This document shows, piece by piece, positions 45,695-54,531 of a stretch of 64,000 nt of DNA (its first letter is position 1; every line of letters starts with the position of its first letter). The notes under the pieces are model-generated. The model saw only the letters and a program-made list of their open reading frames with translations. It had not been told where the DNA came from and ran no database searches. The DNA comes from Pseudomonas sp. Irchel s3h14. GTDB taxonomy: Bacteria > Pseudomonadota > Gammaproteobacteria > Pseudomonadales > Pseudomonadaceae. Where the stretch lies: positions 595,438 through 659,437 of the forward strand of contig NZ_FYDJ01000002.1 in NCBI RefSeq assembly GCF_900187425.1. The letters run 5' to 3'. The position numbers and the translations under genes are program-made.

Positions 45695-46549
45695 TCAACT
45701 GATCGCTGCGTCGGCCTTCATACGAATGACATTGGCGGCGCTGGCTGAGCCATCGAGCCAAAAGGACAATTCTGCGTATTGTTTGAACAAGTCCGGCGGC
45801 AGGATCGTGCGCCGCGATTGCAGCTCGACCTTGGGTTTGACTTTGTGCAGACCGGAGACGCCGAGGGCTTGATCGAACTCTGGCGCGTCGTAGGCGAGGT
45901 TGTTGAAGTCATGCTCGAACCACGGCTCGCCAATGAAGTCGTAGACCAGCCGCATGACCCGATCAGGGGCCTGGGTCAGCAAGTCGTAATCGACAATCAG
46001 CAACGAATCGGCGTGTTCGCCGTAATAGGCTTCCTTGAGCGCGGCCCAGGCAAACCCCACCAGACGATTGCGCTGCGCCAGGGTTTCGCAACGGCTGTAG
46101 ACCGTGTTGCGCTCGACCGCGTCGCCGAACAGCTTGGTGTTTTCAAAGGGGTTGGCGCGATACAAACGCTCGATGCTGTCCATGACCCAGGCGACATTGC
46201 GCACGCAGGCAATCACCTTGGCTTGAGGGAACAGATCGCTGATGGCCGGCAGGCGCGAACTCCATAACCGATTGGTGTCGAACACCACCGGTTTGTCGGC
46301 CTTGTCGGCGTAGAAGGATTCGAACAGTCCGCGAAGCAAACGCCGGCGCAGATCGGTATCGATCACCGCACCGAACTCGCTGCCGGCGCTGCACTGTTCC
46401 AGAACACCGGAAAACAGGGCGCCAACGGGGCTGGTCATGCCGGCATGAAAGCGCGGGTTCTGCAAAAGAATCGCAGAAAGCAGGGTCGAGCCTGAGCGCG
46501 GCAAGCCGGAAATAAAATGGAACTGTGGCAATCCCTTCACCCTAGTCAT
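45695..46549 (-). CDS. sulfotransferase family protein
   Basis: This 284-aa protein has PAPS loop FISGLPRSGSTLLSAIL (12-28), then VFDTNRLWSS, 3'-phosphate region VIACVRNVAWVMDSIERLYR, and DYDLLTQAPDRVMRLVYDFIGEPW. It differs strongly from the second sulfotransferase at 33849, so the two probably modify different positions or carry different specificity. It lies 42 bases upstream of the giant gene on the same strand, so co-transcription is likely. Confidence 0.88.
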   Translation of the reverse strand: MTRVKGLPQFHFISGLPRSGSTLLSAILLQNPRFHAGMTSPVGALFSGVLEQCSAGSEFGAVIDTDLRRRLLRGLFESFYADKADKPVVFDTNRLWSSRLPAISDLFPQAKVIACVRNVAWVMDSIERLYRANPFENTKLFGDAVERNTVYSRCETLAQRNRLVGFAWAALKEAYYGEHADSLLIVDYDLLTQAPDRVMRLVYDFIGEPWFEHDFNNLAYDAPEFDQALGVSGLHKVKPKVELQSRRTILPPDLFKQYAELSFWLDGSASAANVIRMKADAAIS

Positions 46550-46659
46550 AAGTCCTTTATGTATGACGGAGCCTAGACCATGAATGGCCTTACGGGTAAT
46601 GGTGTTTTGATATCAAATCGAAGCTAAATCGTCTGAAAAACGCGATTTCGGTTACAGGC

Positions 46660-48231
46660 TCAATGCAACACGAACAAACGCGCGTTGGCGCCTCCCGCCT
46701 GTGTTTCGCCAACTTTCTGCCAGCCTGCGGGCAACGGCGCGAATTCGTCCGGCACATCGACGGTGCCGATCAACCACACCCGGCCAGTTCCTTTGGGCAA
46801 ATTACCGAGGCTGTCGAGGTAAATATCCTGAGTCACCAGCGTGCCGAAACCATAGGCATTCGGCCGGCTCGAAGCGCCATTGGCCAACGGCGGGGTGTAC
46901 AGCAGCGGTTTCGCGTCGGTGCGGTTGTAGTAGACGTAACTGAGGTACCAGAGCATGTCGCTGGTGACGATCCGGTCACCGGCAACGAAGTGCTGGTTCA
47001 CGTAGTCGACCATGACGCTGATTTGATCGTTGGTATCGACCGTGGCGTTGTTGTTCAGGCCCACCAGTTCGACGCCGATAAACAACACCAGCACCGTCAC
47101 GGCCAACACCCGAAAGACCGCGTACAGGCGATCAATGGCCAGCGCGGCAATCATCGGCAGGCCGAGGGCGTACGCGGTGAGGTAACGCTCGATGAACACC
47201 GGCGAGATAAACGACACCGAAAACACCAGCAACAACGGCAAAACGGTGTAGATCACCACCAATGCACTGCCACGAATGACACTGCGATCCCGCGCCAGCG
47301 CCACCCACACCAAGGCCAGCGATGCCAAGGGTAACGTGATGAAAATCGGTGTGGTCAGGGTCTCGCCATCGTCCTGGATCAGTAACGACCAGATCATCGA
47401 AGGCAACGAGGCGAACGTGACCGGTGTCTCCCACCCGACATCGCCATTGGCTTTGAGCTGATCCATGTGCTGAATCAGATCGATCAGGTTGGGCACCCAC
47501 GGCAAGTACACCAACACAATCGCCACGTTCGCCCACCACCAGCCGGGCTGCTGGATATGCCGCAAGCGATAACCAGGCTGTACGCGGATCAGCCCCAGGT
47601 ACAGCCAGTGACACAGCACGCACAGGGCGGTGAAGTAATGGGTGTAGAACGCCGCGCTCATCAGCAGTGCGTAAATCACCAGATAGCGTTTACGTGCGGG
47701 GCGTTTGATCCAGTAAACCAGGGCGATCGTGGCACCGATCAGCCACAGCCCCAGCAACGAATACATGCGCACTTCCTGGCTGTAACGCACGGCGGTAGGC
47801 AGCAGCGCCAACAAGATGCCGGCCAACAACGCGGCGCGGCGAGTGGCGAGCAAGTCCACCAGCCAGACGCCCAGCGCCACGGTAACAATCCCCGGTAGCG
47901 CACTCAGGCATCGAATCGAAAAAATGCCATTACCGAACAGCTCGATCCAGCCATGCAGCAGCATGAAATACAGCGGCGGATGCACATCATGGGCGGCATG
48001 CGTCCAGATCCCGGCCAGCGAATACTGGCTCAGCAGCAGACTGGAACCTTCATCGCCCCAGACTGCCGCCGCGGTCAGGTCATAAAAACGCACCAGCGCG
48101 GCCAATGCCAGGATCGGCAGCAACCAATGCTCGCGCACCCATCGAAGCAAGCGCTGAACACTCGCCCAGGCGCCGGGTGTCGCGTGGGGGCCTTGGGTGC
48201 CGTCAAGCGGCGTTTCTCTGCGCGCCTCCAT
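46660..48231 (-). CDS. GT-C (family 39-like) membrane glycosyltransferase
   Basis: This 523-aa protein has about ten membrane helices. The first periplasmic loop carries YDLTAAAVWGDEGSSLL with the acidic DE pair typical of lipid-phosphate-sugar-dependent GT39/ArnT-type enzymes, followed by HDVHPPLYFMLLHGW. A C-terminal periplasmic domain (about 430-523) follows. Such enzymes transfer sugars to proteins or lipids at the periplasmic face. Start 48231 has GGGGAGG; the longer frame is not supported. Position upstream of sulfotransferase and giant protein suggests O-glycosylation of that protein, by inference. Confidence 0.82.
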   Translation of the reverse strand: MEARRETPLDGTQGPHATPGAWASVQRLLRWVREHWLLPILALAALVRFYDLTAAAVWGDEGSSLLLSQYSLAGIWTHAAHDVHPPLYFMLLHGWIELFGNGIFSIRCLSALPGIVTVALGVWLVDLLATRRAALLAGILLALLPTAVRYSQEVRMYSLLGLWLIGATIALVYWIKRPARKRYLVIYALLMSAAFYTHYFTALCVLCHWLYLGLIRVQPGYRLRHIQQPGWWWANVAIVLVYLPWVPNLIDLIQHMDQLKANGDVGWETPVTFASLPSMIWSLLIQDDGETLTTPIFITLPLASLALVWVALARDRSVIRGSALVVIYTVLPLLLVFSVSFISPVFIERYLTAYALGLPMIAALAIDRLYAVFRVLAVTVLVLFIGVELVGLNNNATVDTNDQISVMVDYVNQHFVAGDRIVTSDMLWYLSYVYYNRTDAKPLLYTPPLANGASSRPNAYGFGTLVTQDIYLDSLGNLPKGTGRVWLIGTVDVPDEFAPLPAGWQKVGETQAGGANARLFVLH

Positions 48232-48475
48232 TGCCTCCCCTCGAGACTGCCGGTGAAAAACCTTGAAGCTTGCAATCACTGTAGGACAGCGACAGCGCCG
48301 TCGTCGATGCTGGCTTTGCGACCAACGACATTCGGCAGTGATGCGGATCAACTACGCTCTGGCGTGGCGTGACCCAGCCACGGAGATGAATGGAGTCGGC
48401 TGTTCGCAACGGTGTACCCGGAGGCCCGGGCCACCTTGTGGCGCGCCAGACAACTAACCTGAGGGATGAGGACTT

Positions 48476-49063
48476 ATGGAAGTATTTATCGGCACTATCC
48501 AGCCTTTCGCCTTTAACTACGCGCCCAACGGCTGGGCCCTGTGCAATGGCCAGACGCTGAGCATCGCGCAATACAACACGGTTTTTGCACTGCTGGGCGT
48601 CAACTTTGGAGGCAATGGCACCACCAATTTCATGCTACCCAACCTGCAAGGCCGGATGCCGGTGTGTATGGGCAACGGGCTGAATCTGACCCCGCGCGTC
48701 ATCGGTGAATTCTCCGGGACCGAGAATGTCACCGCCACCATCACCAACCTGCCCAATCACACCCACGCCTTGTCCGGGCTCACGGCCACCACCACGCTGC
48801 AACTGGCCAGCCCGGCGAGCAACCCGGTCACCAACCCGACCGCGACCAACTCGTACATCGGTGCCTCGGGCGGCGGTCCGGGTTCGGCGAGTATCTACTC
48901 CGATGCGCAAGGCGCTTCAGCCGTGCCACTCAAAGGCGTGGCCACCACGGTCACGGGAGAAATCTCGTCTGCCGGTAATGGCTTGCCCATGGAAACGATG
49001 AACCCCTTCCTGGTGCTCAACTTCAGCATCGCCTTGAACGGGTTGTTCCCTTCGCGCAACTGA
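48476..49063 (+). CDS. tail-collar (microcystin-dependent, Mdp-like) protein
   Basis: This 195-aa protein starts VFIGTIQPFAFNYAPNGWALCNGQTLSIAQYNTVFALLG (residues 3-41), the phage tail-collar domain. LPNLQGRMPV and LPNHTHAL follow, and the C-terminus is FLVLNFSIALNGLFPSRN. No other phage structural genes are near, as is usual for bacterial Mdp proteins, which may be secreted or surface-borne. It lies between the export-like operon and the giant protein cluster, on the opposite strand. Confidence 0.85.
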   Translation: MEVFIGTIQPFAFNYAPNGWALCNGQTLSIAQYNTVFALLGVNFGGNGTTNFMLPNLQGRMPVCMGNGLNLTPRVIGEFSGTENVTATITNLPNHTHALSGLTATTTLQLASPASNPVTNPTATNSYIGASGGGPGSASIYSDAQGASAVPLKGVATTVTGEISSAGNGLPMETMNPFLVLNFSIALNGLFPSRN

Positions 49064-49118
49064 GGACGCGCCGGGGGACTCAACGCCCCCGGTCACTTTC
49101 GTTTTTTGGAGTGACTCC

Positions 49119-49430
49119 ATGCTGCAACAGGTTCAAAGCCAACACTTTCAGGCGCTGCTGGGCAAGACGGGGACGCTGCGGCTGCCGGATGGAAGTGAAT
49201 TGCCGATCCATATCGACAGCCTTGAAGAAACACCCCGCTCGCGGATGCCCAACAACGAGCGCATGCCGTTCAGTGTCGAGTTCAACAGCCTGCGACCCAC
49301 AGAGTTTGTCGATGGGTTATGCACGCTGGAATTGCCGGAACTGGGTCAGGTGGAAAACATCTTTGTCTCCCGGGTACCGGCCATGGGACGGGACCCCGGT
49401 GTGGGGTACTTCTACATCGCCTTCAACTGA
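49119..49430 (+). CDS. DUF6916-like small protein
   Basis: A 103-aa protein with QHFQALLGKTGTLRLPDG, PFSVEFNSLRPTEF and VPAMGRDPGVGYFYIAFN. DUF6916 proteins regularly accompany Mdp-like genes. Role unknown. It follows the tail-collar gene by 55 bases with GGAGTG upstream, so the two form an operon. Confidence 0.75.
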   Translation: MLQQVQSQHFQALLGKTGTLRLPDGSELPIHIDSLEETPRSRMPNNERMPFSVEFNSLRPTEFVDGLCTLELPELGQVENIFVSRVPAMGRDPGVGYFYIAFN

Positions 49431-49445
49431 ATACACGGGATTTAA

Positions 49446-49550
49446 TGTGGGAGCGGCGGTGCGGCGATCCGACTTGCTCGCGAATGCGGTGGATCAGTCA
49501 ACATCAATGTTGAATGTTAAGCCGCCTTCGCGAGCAAGCCCGCTCCCACA
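49446..49550. repeat. degenerate REPIN
   Basis: The right arm ttcgcgagcaagcccgctc (49527 on) is canonical; the left arm (49446-49484) carries an extra block gcggtgcggcgatcc between gggagcg and cttgctcgcgaa. Confidence 0.75.
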
Positions 49551-49565
49551 GGGTCGGTGGTGGGC

Positions 49566-50063
49566 TCAGCCCTTTGGATACCACACCAACCGCTCCGCCG
49601 CCGGGTTGCGCTCTTCGACCTGAAACCCCAGCGCCAGGTAATGCTGGCGCGCATGGGGATTATTGGCCCAGACCACCGTCGCTACCGGGCAACGAACCTG
49701 TTGCGCGGCTTGCTGCACACCTTGCAGCACCTTGCGGCCATAGCCCTGGCCGCGAGCCTTTGGAATGAACGCCAGGTACAGCACACGAATTTCATTAGGG
49801 CCAAAATCGGTGGTCAGCGCACCGATGGCCGTGTCGAGCTTCTCAATCACGTAATGCATGGCGTTGGGGAAGCGTTCCCCCAGCCCTTGTTCCTGCACTC
49901 GAAATTGCTGGGCCACCACCTGCTCAACCACCTCTTGCTCACCATCAATCCACTGCAAATCCGGTCGCGCCGACTGATAAAGACTCTGCAAAAAAGCCCC
50001 ATCGCTGGCCCGTGAAGGCCGAACCACCAAGCCATCGGCCGCCACTGAATCGGTATTTGCCAT
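49566..50063 (-). CDS. GNAT N-acetyltransferase
   Basis: A 165-aa protein with the acetyl-CoA site LAFIPKARGQGYGRKVL and later VVWANNPHARQHYLALGFQVEER. Substrate unknown; it could modify a small molecule or a protein N-terminus. It begins 11 bases after the M50 gene stop on the same strand, so it is probably the last gene of the export-like operon. Confidence 0.9.
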   Translation of the reverse strand: MANTDSVAADGLVVRPSRASDGAFLQSLYQSARPDLQWIDGEQEVVEQVVAQQFRVQEQGLGERFPNAMHYVIEKLDTAIGALTTDFGPNEIRVLYLAFIPKARGQGYGRKVLQGVQQAAQQVRCPVATVVWANNPHARQHYLALGFQVEERNPAAERLVWYPKG

Positions 50064-50074
50064 CGTTGCGCTCC

Positions 50075-52171
50075 TTAAAAACCGCTTTCCCTTACGCCCA
50101 GCGCCGCCAGACGTCGCCAGGCGACACCCAGCAACGACTCGCCTCGCCCTTGCAACACCACAATGCCGCGCAAGGGTTGCACCGGCGTCGGTACGTCCTC
50201 GAGGACGCTCAACCGCGCCCCATATTGAGCCTGTACCGGCTCCGCCCTTTGATGCTGATCCCGGCGCACGGCAATCGGTCCATGGTGATCGGAGGTCAAC
50301 GCTTCCTGATCGACAAAGGCCGCACCGTTGGTGTCGATTTCACTCAGTTGCACGGCGATCGCCGAGTGCATCGGATCGTCGGCGATGAAGCGTCCGCTGG
50401 CGCCCGTGGCGACGCGCCAGAGCTCGACCTCAGCCAGATAACCGCGCAACCGCGCGCCGTCTTCGACCACCCGCGCCAGGGGATCTTTGGTTGATAACCA
50501 GCGACCGACCGCCAACTGCGGCAACAGATCGCGCACCTTGCCGGCATGGGGCGCTCGCAGCAGCAGGCGCTCACGCTGGGCGGCCAGGCCTCGGTATTCG
50601 GCGACCGCTTCGGCCAGGCGCTGTTCGACGATACCGGCGTCGGCGGCGGTTTCACTGCGGCTGGCCTGGCGGCGCATCTGCAACTGCTGGATCTGGATTT
50701 CGCGACGGACGATGGCCTGACGCGAATCCAGGTCCGGGGATTCCAGTTCGATCAATACCTGGCCCTGGGCAACCGCTTCACCATCGTGAACATTCACCGT
50801 TTTGACCCGCGCCGCGACTGGCGCATGCAAGGCACTGGCGCGGCCAGCCTCCAGCATCGTCGGCAACTCAACGGCGCTGCGCCACGGCACGACCAGCATC
50901 AGCAACAGCCCAAGCAAGGCCAGACCACTGAGCAGTACCCGAGGCGCATGCGCCTGTTCGCGGCGAGTCCACCATTGCCGCCACTCACCCATGATCGGCA
51001 GGAAGATGAACCACACCAGCTCCACCAGCATCAGGAAAATCCCCAACACCTTGAAGAACAGGTGGTAGACCGCCAGCGCAATCCCGAAAAACAACACCGC
51101 ACGCCACAGCCACGAGCCGTAACCCCAGATCAGCAAACGCCGTTGCATCTTCGGCGACCAGGGCTCCGGCGCCGGCGCACCGTAACCGAATAAAAACTCA
51201 CGCAAGCGCCAGCGACAAAGGTCAAACGCTCGCCCCTGAAGGTTGTCGACCTGCCAATAGTCGCTGAGCAAAAAATAGCCATCGAAACGCATGAACGGGT
51301 TGAGGTTGATCACCAATGTGGTCATCCAGGTGGCGCTGGCGAGCATGAAGGCCGCCGTGCGTCCTGGGCCGTCCGGCAACAGCGACCAGGCGAGCAGTGC
51401 GATGCTCGCCAAAAGCAATTCCGCCAGTACGCCACCGGCGCCAATCAGCAACCGCGCACGGCGATCATTGACCCGCCAGGCATCACTGACATCGGTGTAA
51501 AACATCGGCAGCAACACCATGAACGCCACGCCCATGCTCTGCACTCGACAACCGGCGCGCTTGGCCATGAAAGCGTGACCGAACTCGTGGCAGAGCTTGG
51601 CGAAGAACAGCGCCACGCCGAACGCCAGCGCGCCGCCGAGGCTGAACAGATGCGGAAAAGTCGCGATGAAGCGCTGCCAGTCCCGTGACACCAAAAACAC
51701 GCCGAGCCCCAGGGTTATCGGCAATCCATAGCGCAGCGCGCGCGGACCGAAACGCTCCAGCCATGGCCAGGCGCGATTGAGAAAAGCGTCCGGGCGCCAC
51801 AGCGGAATGCGGAAAAACAGGTATTGGTGCAGCAAGATCTGCCACAGCGACTGCCGTTGAGCGGCTGCTTTGAGGCTGTAACTGGCGCGCTGTTGCGGAT
51901 CGAGGGCGGTGATCAGGTCGTGGCTGCGCAAAAAGCCCAGCAATTGCTCAAGCTCCGCACCATCCAGCGGCAAACCTGGCTCGCGGTTGGCTGCACGCAG
52001 TACTTGCTCGGGATCACCCAAGGACCAATGGCGCAGCAGGCGCATCGCCGCCACGCCGAGTTTGAAATAGCGACCGCGCACCGGATCGGCCAGGGTCCAG
52101 CGCGGCGAGCCATCGAGCGCCGGTGATGCAGGCGTCAGCTGCAAATCTGCACGCAGGTTCGGCAGGCTCAT
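50075..52171 (-). CDS. M50 site-2-protease-like membrane protein with C-terminal HlyD domain
   Basis: A 698-aa protein. Residues 1-100 hold a PqqD-like helical region (FKLGVAAMRLLRHW). Several membrane helices follow from 145. The zinc site is CHEFGHAF (H195, E196, H199) and the second M50 motif is NLNPFMRFDGYF, so catalytic residues are intact. Near 430 the HlyD/lipoyl-like part begins (LHAPVAARVKTVNVHDGEAVAQGQVLIELESPD in pieces), with a helical hairpin and RAPHAGKVRDLLPQL. This fusion is known from poorly characterised export loci beside Mdp and DUF4347 genes. It may replace an ABC pump or process the substrate. Confidence 0.82.
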   Translation of the reverse strand: MSLPNLRADLQLTPASPALDGSPRWTLADPVRGRYFKLGVAAMRLLRHWSLGDPEQVLRAANREPGLPLDGAELEQLLGFLRSHDLITALDPQQRASYSLKAAAQRQSLWQILLHQYLFFRIPLWRPDAFLNRAWPWLERFGPRALRYGLPITLGLGVFLVSRDWQRFIATFPHLFSLGGALAFGVALFFAKLCHEFGHAFMAKRAGCRVQSMGVAFMVLLPMFYTDVSDAWRVNDRRARLLIGAGGVLAELLLASIALLAWSLLPDGPGRTAAFMLASATWMTTLVINLNPFMRFDGYFLLSDYWQVDNLQGRAFDLCRWRLREFLFGYGAPAPEPWSPKMQRRLLIWGYGSWLWRAVLFFGIALAVYHLFFKVLGIFLMLVELVWFIFLPIMGEWRQWWTRREQAHAPRVLLSGLALLGLLLMLVVPWRSAVELPTMLEAGRASALHAPVAARVKTVNVHDGEAVAQGQVLIELESPDLDSRQAIVRREIQIQQLQMRRQASRSETAADAGIVEQRLAEAVAEYRGLAAQRERLLLRAPHAGKVRDLLPQLAVGRWLSTKDPLARVVEDGARLRGYLAEVELWRVATGASGRFIADDPMHSAIAVQLSEIDTNGAAFVDQEALTSDHHGPIAVRRDQHQRAEPVQAQYGARLSVLEDVPTPVQPLRGIVVLQGRGESLLGVAWRRLAALGVRESGF

Positions 52172-53491
52172 CTAAAGCCCCACGCTCTGGCGCAAACCGG
52201 CCAGGGGTTTGCGTAACAGGTACAGCGCCAGCGGCGCACGATCACCGAAGACTTTCGCCGTCCCTCGCAGCCCGATACGCGGTGGTGTTTGCTGGAAACT
52301 GGCGTCGAGACGATACGCCAACTGTCCACCGGCCGTGGGTTGTGCTTCGTAAGCCGCGCGTTCGAGCCGGGCCAGATGCCGTTGCAATGGATCACTGTCG
52401 AGAAACAGCGCGACCTGCGCCCCCGGCTCCAGCGCAATCGCATCGCCCACCGCCAGTTCGATGCGCAACTCAGCCTGGGTCGGGTCGGCGATTTCCATCA
52501 GCCGCTCGCCGGTCTGCACCGGTTTGCCGGTCCAGCGTTCCGCATCGGCGAATACCGCAATACCGCCCCGCTCGGCGCGCACTTCGCTGCGCTTGAGCAG
52601 TTCGCGGGCGTAATCCCGTTCAGCGCGTTTTTGCTCGACTCGCGCGGCCAGCAGATCGATTTTCGAGCTGGATTCGGCGTCGGCAAAGGAGCGTTGGGAA
52701 TTGGCCTTCAGCTCAGCTTCAGCAACGCCCAAGGCACGCTCGGCCACGTCGGCCTGAGCCCGAAGCGTGGTGCTTTCAAAGCGCAACAACAGGTCGCCGG
52801 CTTTCACCGTCTGATTGGGTTTGACCAGGAACTCGGCAATCACCCCGTCCAGCGGCGCCGCAACAACTCGGCCGCCCAGCGGAACGACTTCGGCCGGTGC
52901 CAGCACCGATTGGCGCACCGGAATGAGCAACCCGAGCAACACCACCGCGACCAGCGCCACCTGACGCTTTCTCGTCCAGCGCAGCCGCCACGGTTTGCGC
53001 GGTTGCAGCGCCAGCCAGGCATGGCTGTAGGTGTCACCCAATTGCGACAGCAACACTTGCTCGGAAGGATTCCACGGCAGATCCCGCGCCAGCCACAGAC
53101 CGCCAAACACCTCGCCTTGGCGATCAATCAGCGGCAGCCAGAACACCTGAGCCGCGGAAAGACTTTGCCAGTCCGCCTGAATCGATTCGCTGAGTACATT
53201 CGCCTGAATCACCCGCGCCTGTTTCAGCACCTCGAGCTTGAACAGCTGCGCCACTGCCTGCTCGACAAACGCCACGAACGGCGCATTCGGCTCCACCGCA
53301 CTGACACCCGTCACAGCCTGCACCTTGCCGGCAATCACCAGCGCCGCATGGCGAAAGCCGAACAGCGCCTGACCGTCATTGACCAGGCTGTAGGCCAATT
53401 GCACAGGCGTACGTGCGGCGCGGGTAAGGCGTTCGAGATCCAGAAACCTTGCGAACACCTGTTCAGCGCCGCCCGTGACCGGGGCGTTCAC
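52172..53491 (-). CDS. HlyD-family adaptor with N-terminal GAF-like domain
   Basis: This 439-aa protein has a cytoplasmic N-terminal domain (about 20-165) with the shape of a GAF-like sensor (FGFRHAALVIAGKVQAVTG, QVFWLPLIDRQGEVFGGLWLA). One membrane helix follows (176-193), then a lipoyl/HlyD part (VVAAPLDGVIAEFLVKPNQTVKAGDLLLRFE in pieces) and coiled hairpin. Joining a cytoplasmic sensor to an adaptor is unusual. The gene abuts the M50 gene with no gap and overlaps the upstream HlyD gene by 4 bases. Confidence 0.8.
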   Translation of the reverse strand: MNAPVTGGAEQVFARFLDLERLTRAARTPVQLAYSLVNDGQALFGFRHAALVIAGKVQAVTGVSAVEPNAPFVAFVEQAVAQLFKLEVLKQARVIQANVLSESIQADWQSLSAAQVFWLPLIDRQGEVFGGLWLARDLPWNPSEQVLLSQLGDTYSHAWLALQPRKPWRLRWTRKRQVALVAVVLLGLLIPVRQSVLAPAEVVPLGGRVVAAPLDGVIAEFLVKPNQTVKAGDLLLRFESTTLRAQADVAERALGVAEAELKANSQRSFADAESSSKIDLLAARVEQKRAERDYARELLKRSEVRAERGGIAVFADAERWTGKPVQTGERLMEIADPTQAELRIELAVGDAIALEPGAQVALFLDSDPLQRHLARLERAAYEAQPTAGGQLAYRLDASFQQTPPRIGLRGTAKVFGDRAPLALYLLRKPLAGLRQSVGL

Positions 53492-54261
53492 TTGAACTCC
53501 GCGAAACGCGCCGTGCCACTCATGCCGGCCAGCAAACCGTTGGCGTTGGGAAGCGTCGCCACCAGCAGCAAGGTCTGACTGCCTTCGTCAATCCGCGCGC
53601 CGAGGCGTTTGACCGTGGCATCCAGTGGCTGACCGGTTTCATCGGGAACAAAACTGAAGGTCTGGCCAGGCTTGAGCCGTGCCATCCAGCGTGACGGCAC
53701 CAGCAAATGAATTTCCAGGGTGCGGTTGTCGACCACGTCCAGTAACGGCGTACCGGCAGCGACGCTTTCATAACGTTTGACCTTGCGCTCGACGACCTGG
53801 CCATCGAACGGCGCCAGCACGCTGCAGCGTTTGACCTGAACCTGATAAACCTGGGACTGCGCCTGAGTCTCGCTGACCTTGGCCTCGGCCCGCGCCACTT
53901 CAAAACGCCCGACCGAATTCAACGCCGCCAGCTGCTTGTTGTGGGACAGCTCTTCACCGGCGCCACGATTGGCAGCCTGGGCCGCATTGAGCTGGGCCTG
54001 ATAAGCCGAACAATCGAAACGCGCCAAGGTGTCGCCCTTCTTGAACGACTCGCCCTCACTGAACGGCAACTCGACAATACGCCCGGACAACTCACTCGCC
54101 AGCACCGCCTGATCCCGGGCCCGCAGCACGCCACGGGCCTCGCTGCTGGCGTTTGCACTGCCGCTGTTGTCCAGCAGCGGATCATCTGGCGCAGGTGTTT
54201 GCGCCTGTACAACGCACGTTACAAAGGTCAATCCAATAACCCACACACGAACACGCCGCAT
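53488..54261 (-). CDS. HlyD/RND-type periplasmic adaptor
   Basis: A 257-aa protein with a signal peptide (VIGLTFVTCVVQAQ), RGVLRARDQAVLASELSGRI, the hairpin AQLNAAQAANRGAGEELSHNK and lipoyl half VLAPFDGQVVERKVKRYE. It has no membrane anchor apart from the signal. First gene of the presumed export operon HlyD - sensor-HlyD - M50 - GNAT. The 270 bases upstream to the next gene hold its promoter; no boxes are obvious. Confidence 0.85.
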   Translation of the reverse strand: MRRVRVWVIGLTFVTCVVQAQTPAPDDPLLDNSGSANASSEARGVLRARDQAVLASELSGRIVELPFSEGESFKKGDTLARFDCSAYQAQLNAAQAANRGAGEELSHNKQLAALNSVGRFEVARAEAKVSETQAQSQVYQVQVKRCSVLAPFDGQVVERKVKRYESVAAGTPLLDVVDNRTLEIHLLVPSRWMARLKPGQTFSFVPDETGQPLDATVKRLGARIDEGSQTLLLVATLPNANGLLAGMSGTARFAEFK

Positions 54262-54490
54262 AACCGTTACTCCCTGACGGATGAGCGGAGTCTATGACAG
54301 CGTGGGTGGGCGTCAAGCGGATGGCCGTCATTGTTTAGAGGAGCGTGAGTATTCACTCCCTTACAAACCATCAAGAAGTTTCCTACGCCATAGCCGGACA
54401 GCTAGACATTGCAGAGACGGAAGCGCCACCTTAATCTCGCCGTGACCAACCTTGTACGCAGCGATTAAGTTCGCTGGCCGTTAGGGTGAG

Positions 54491-54516
54491 AAAACCGGCT
54501 TCGGCCGGTTTTTTCG
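54491..54516. terminator. terminator with UUCG loop
   Basis: aaaaccggc-ttcg-gccggtttt (54491-54512) with T run on the + strand and A run opposite; it ends the minus-strand OMF gene. Confidence 0.85.
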
Positions 54517-54531
54517 ATTTACAGAAACGAA

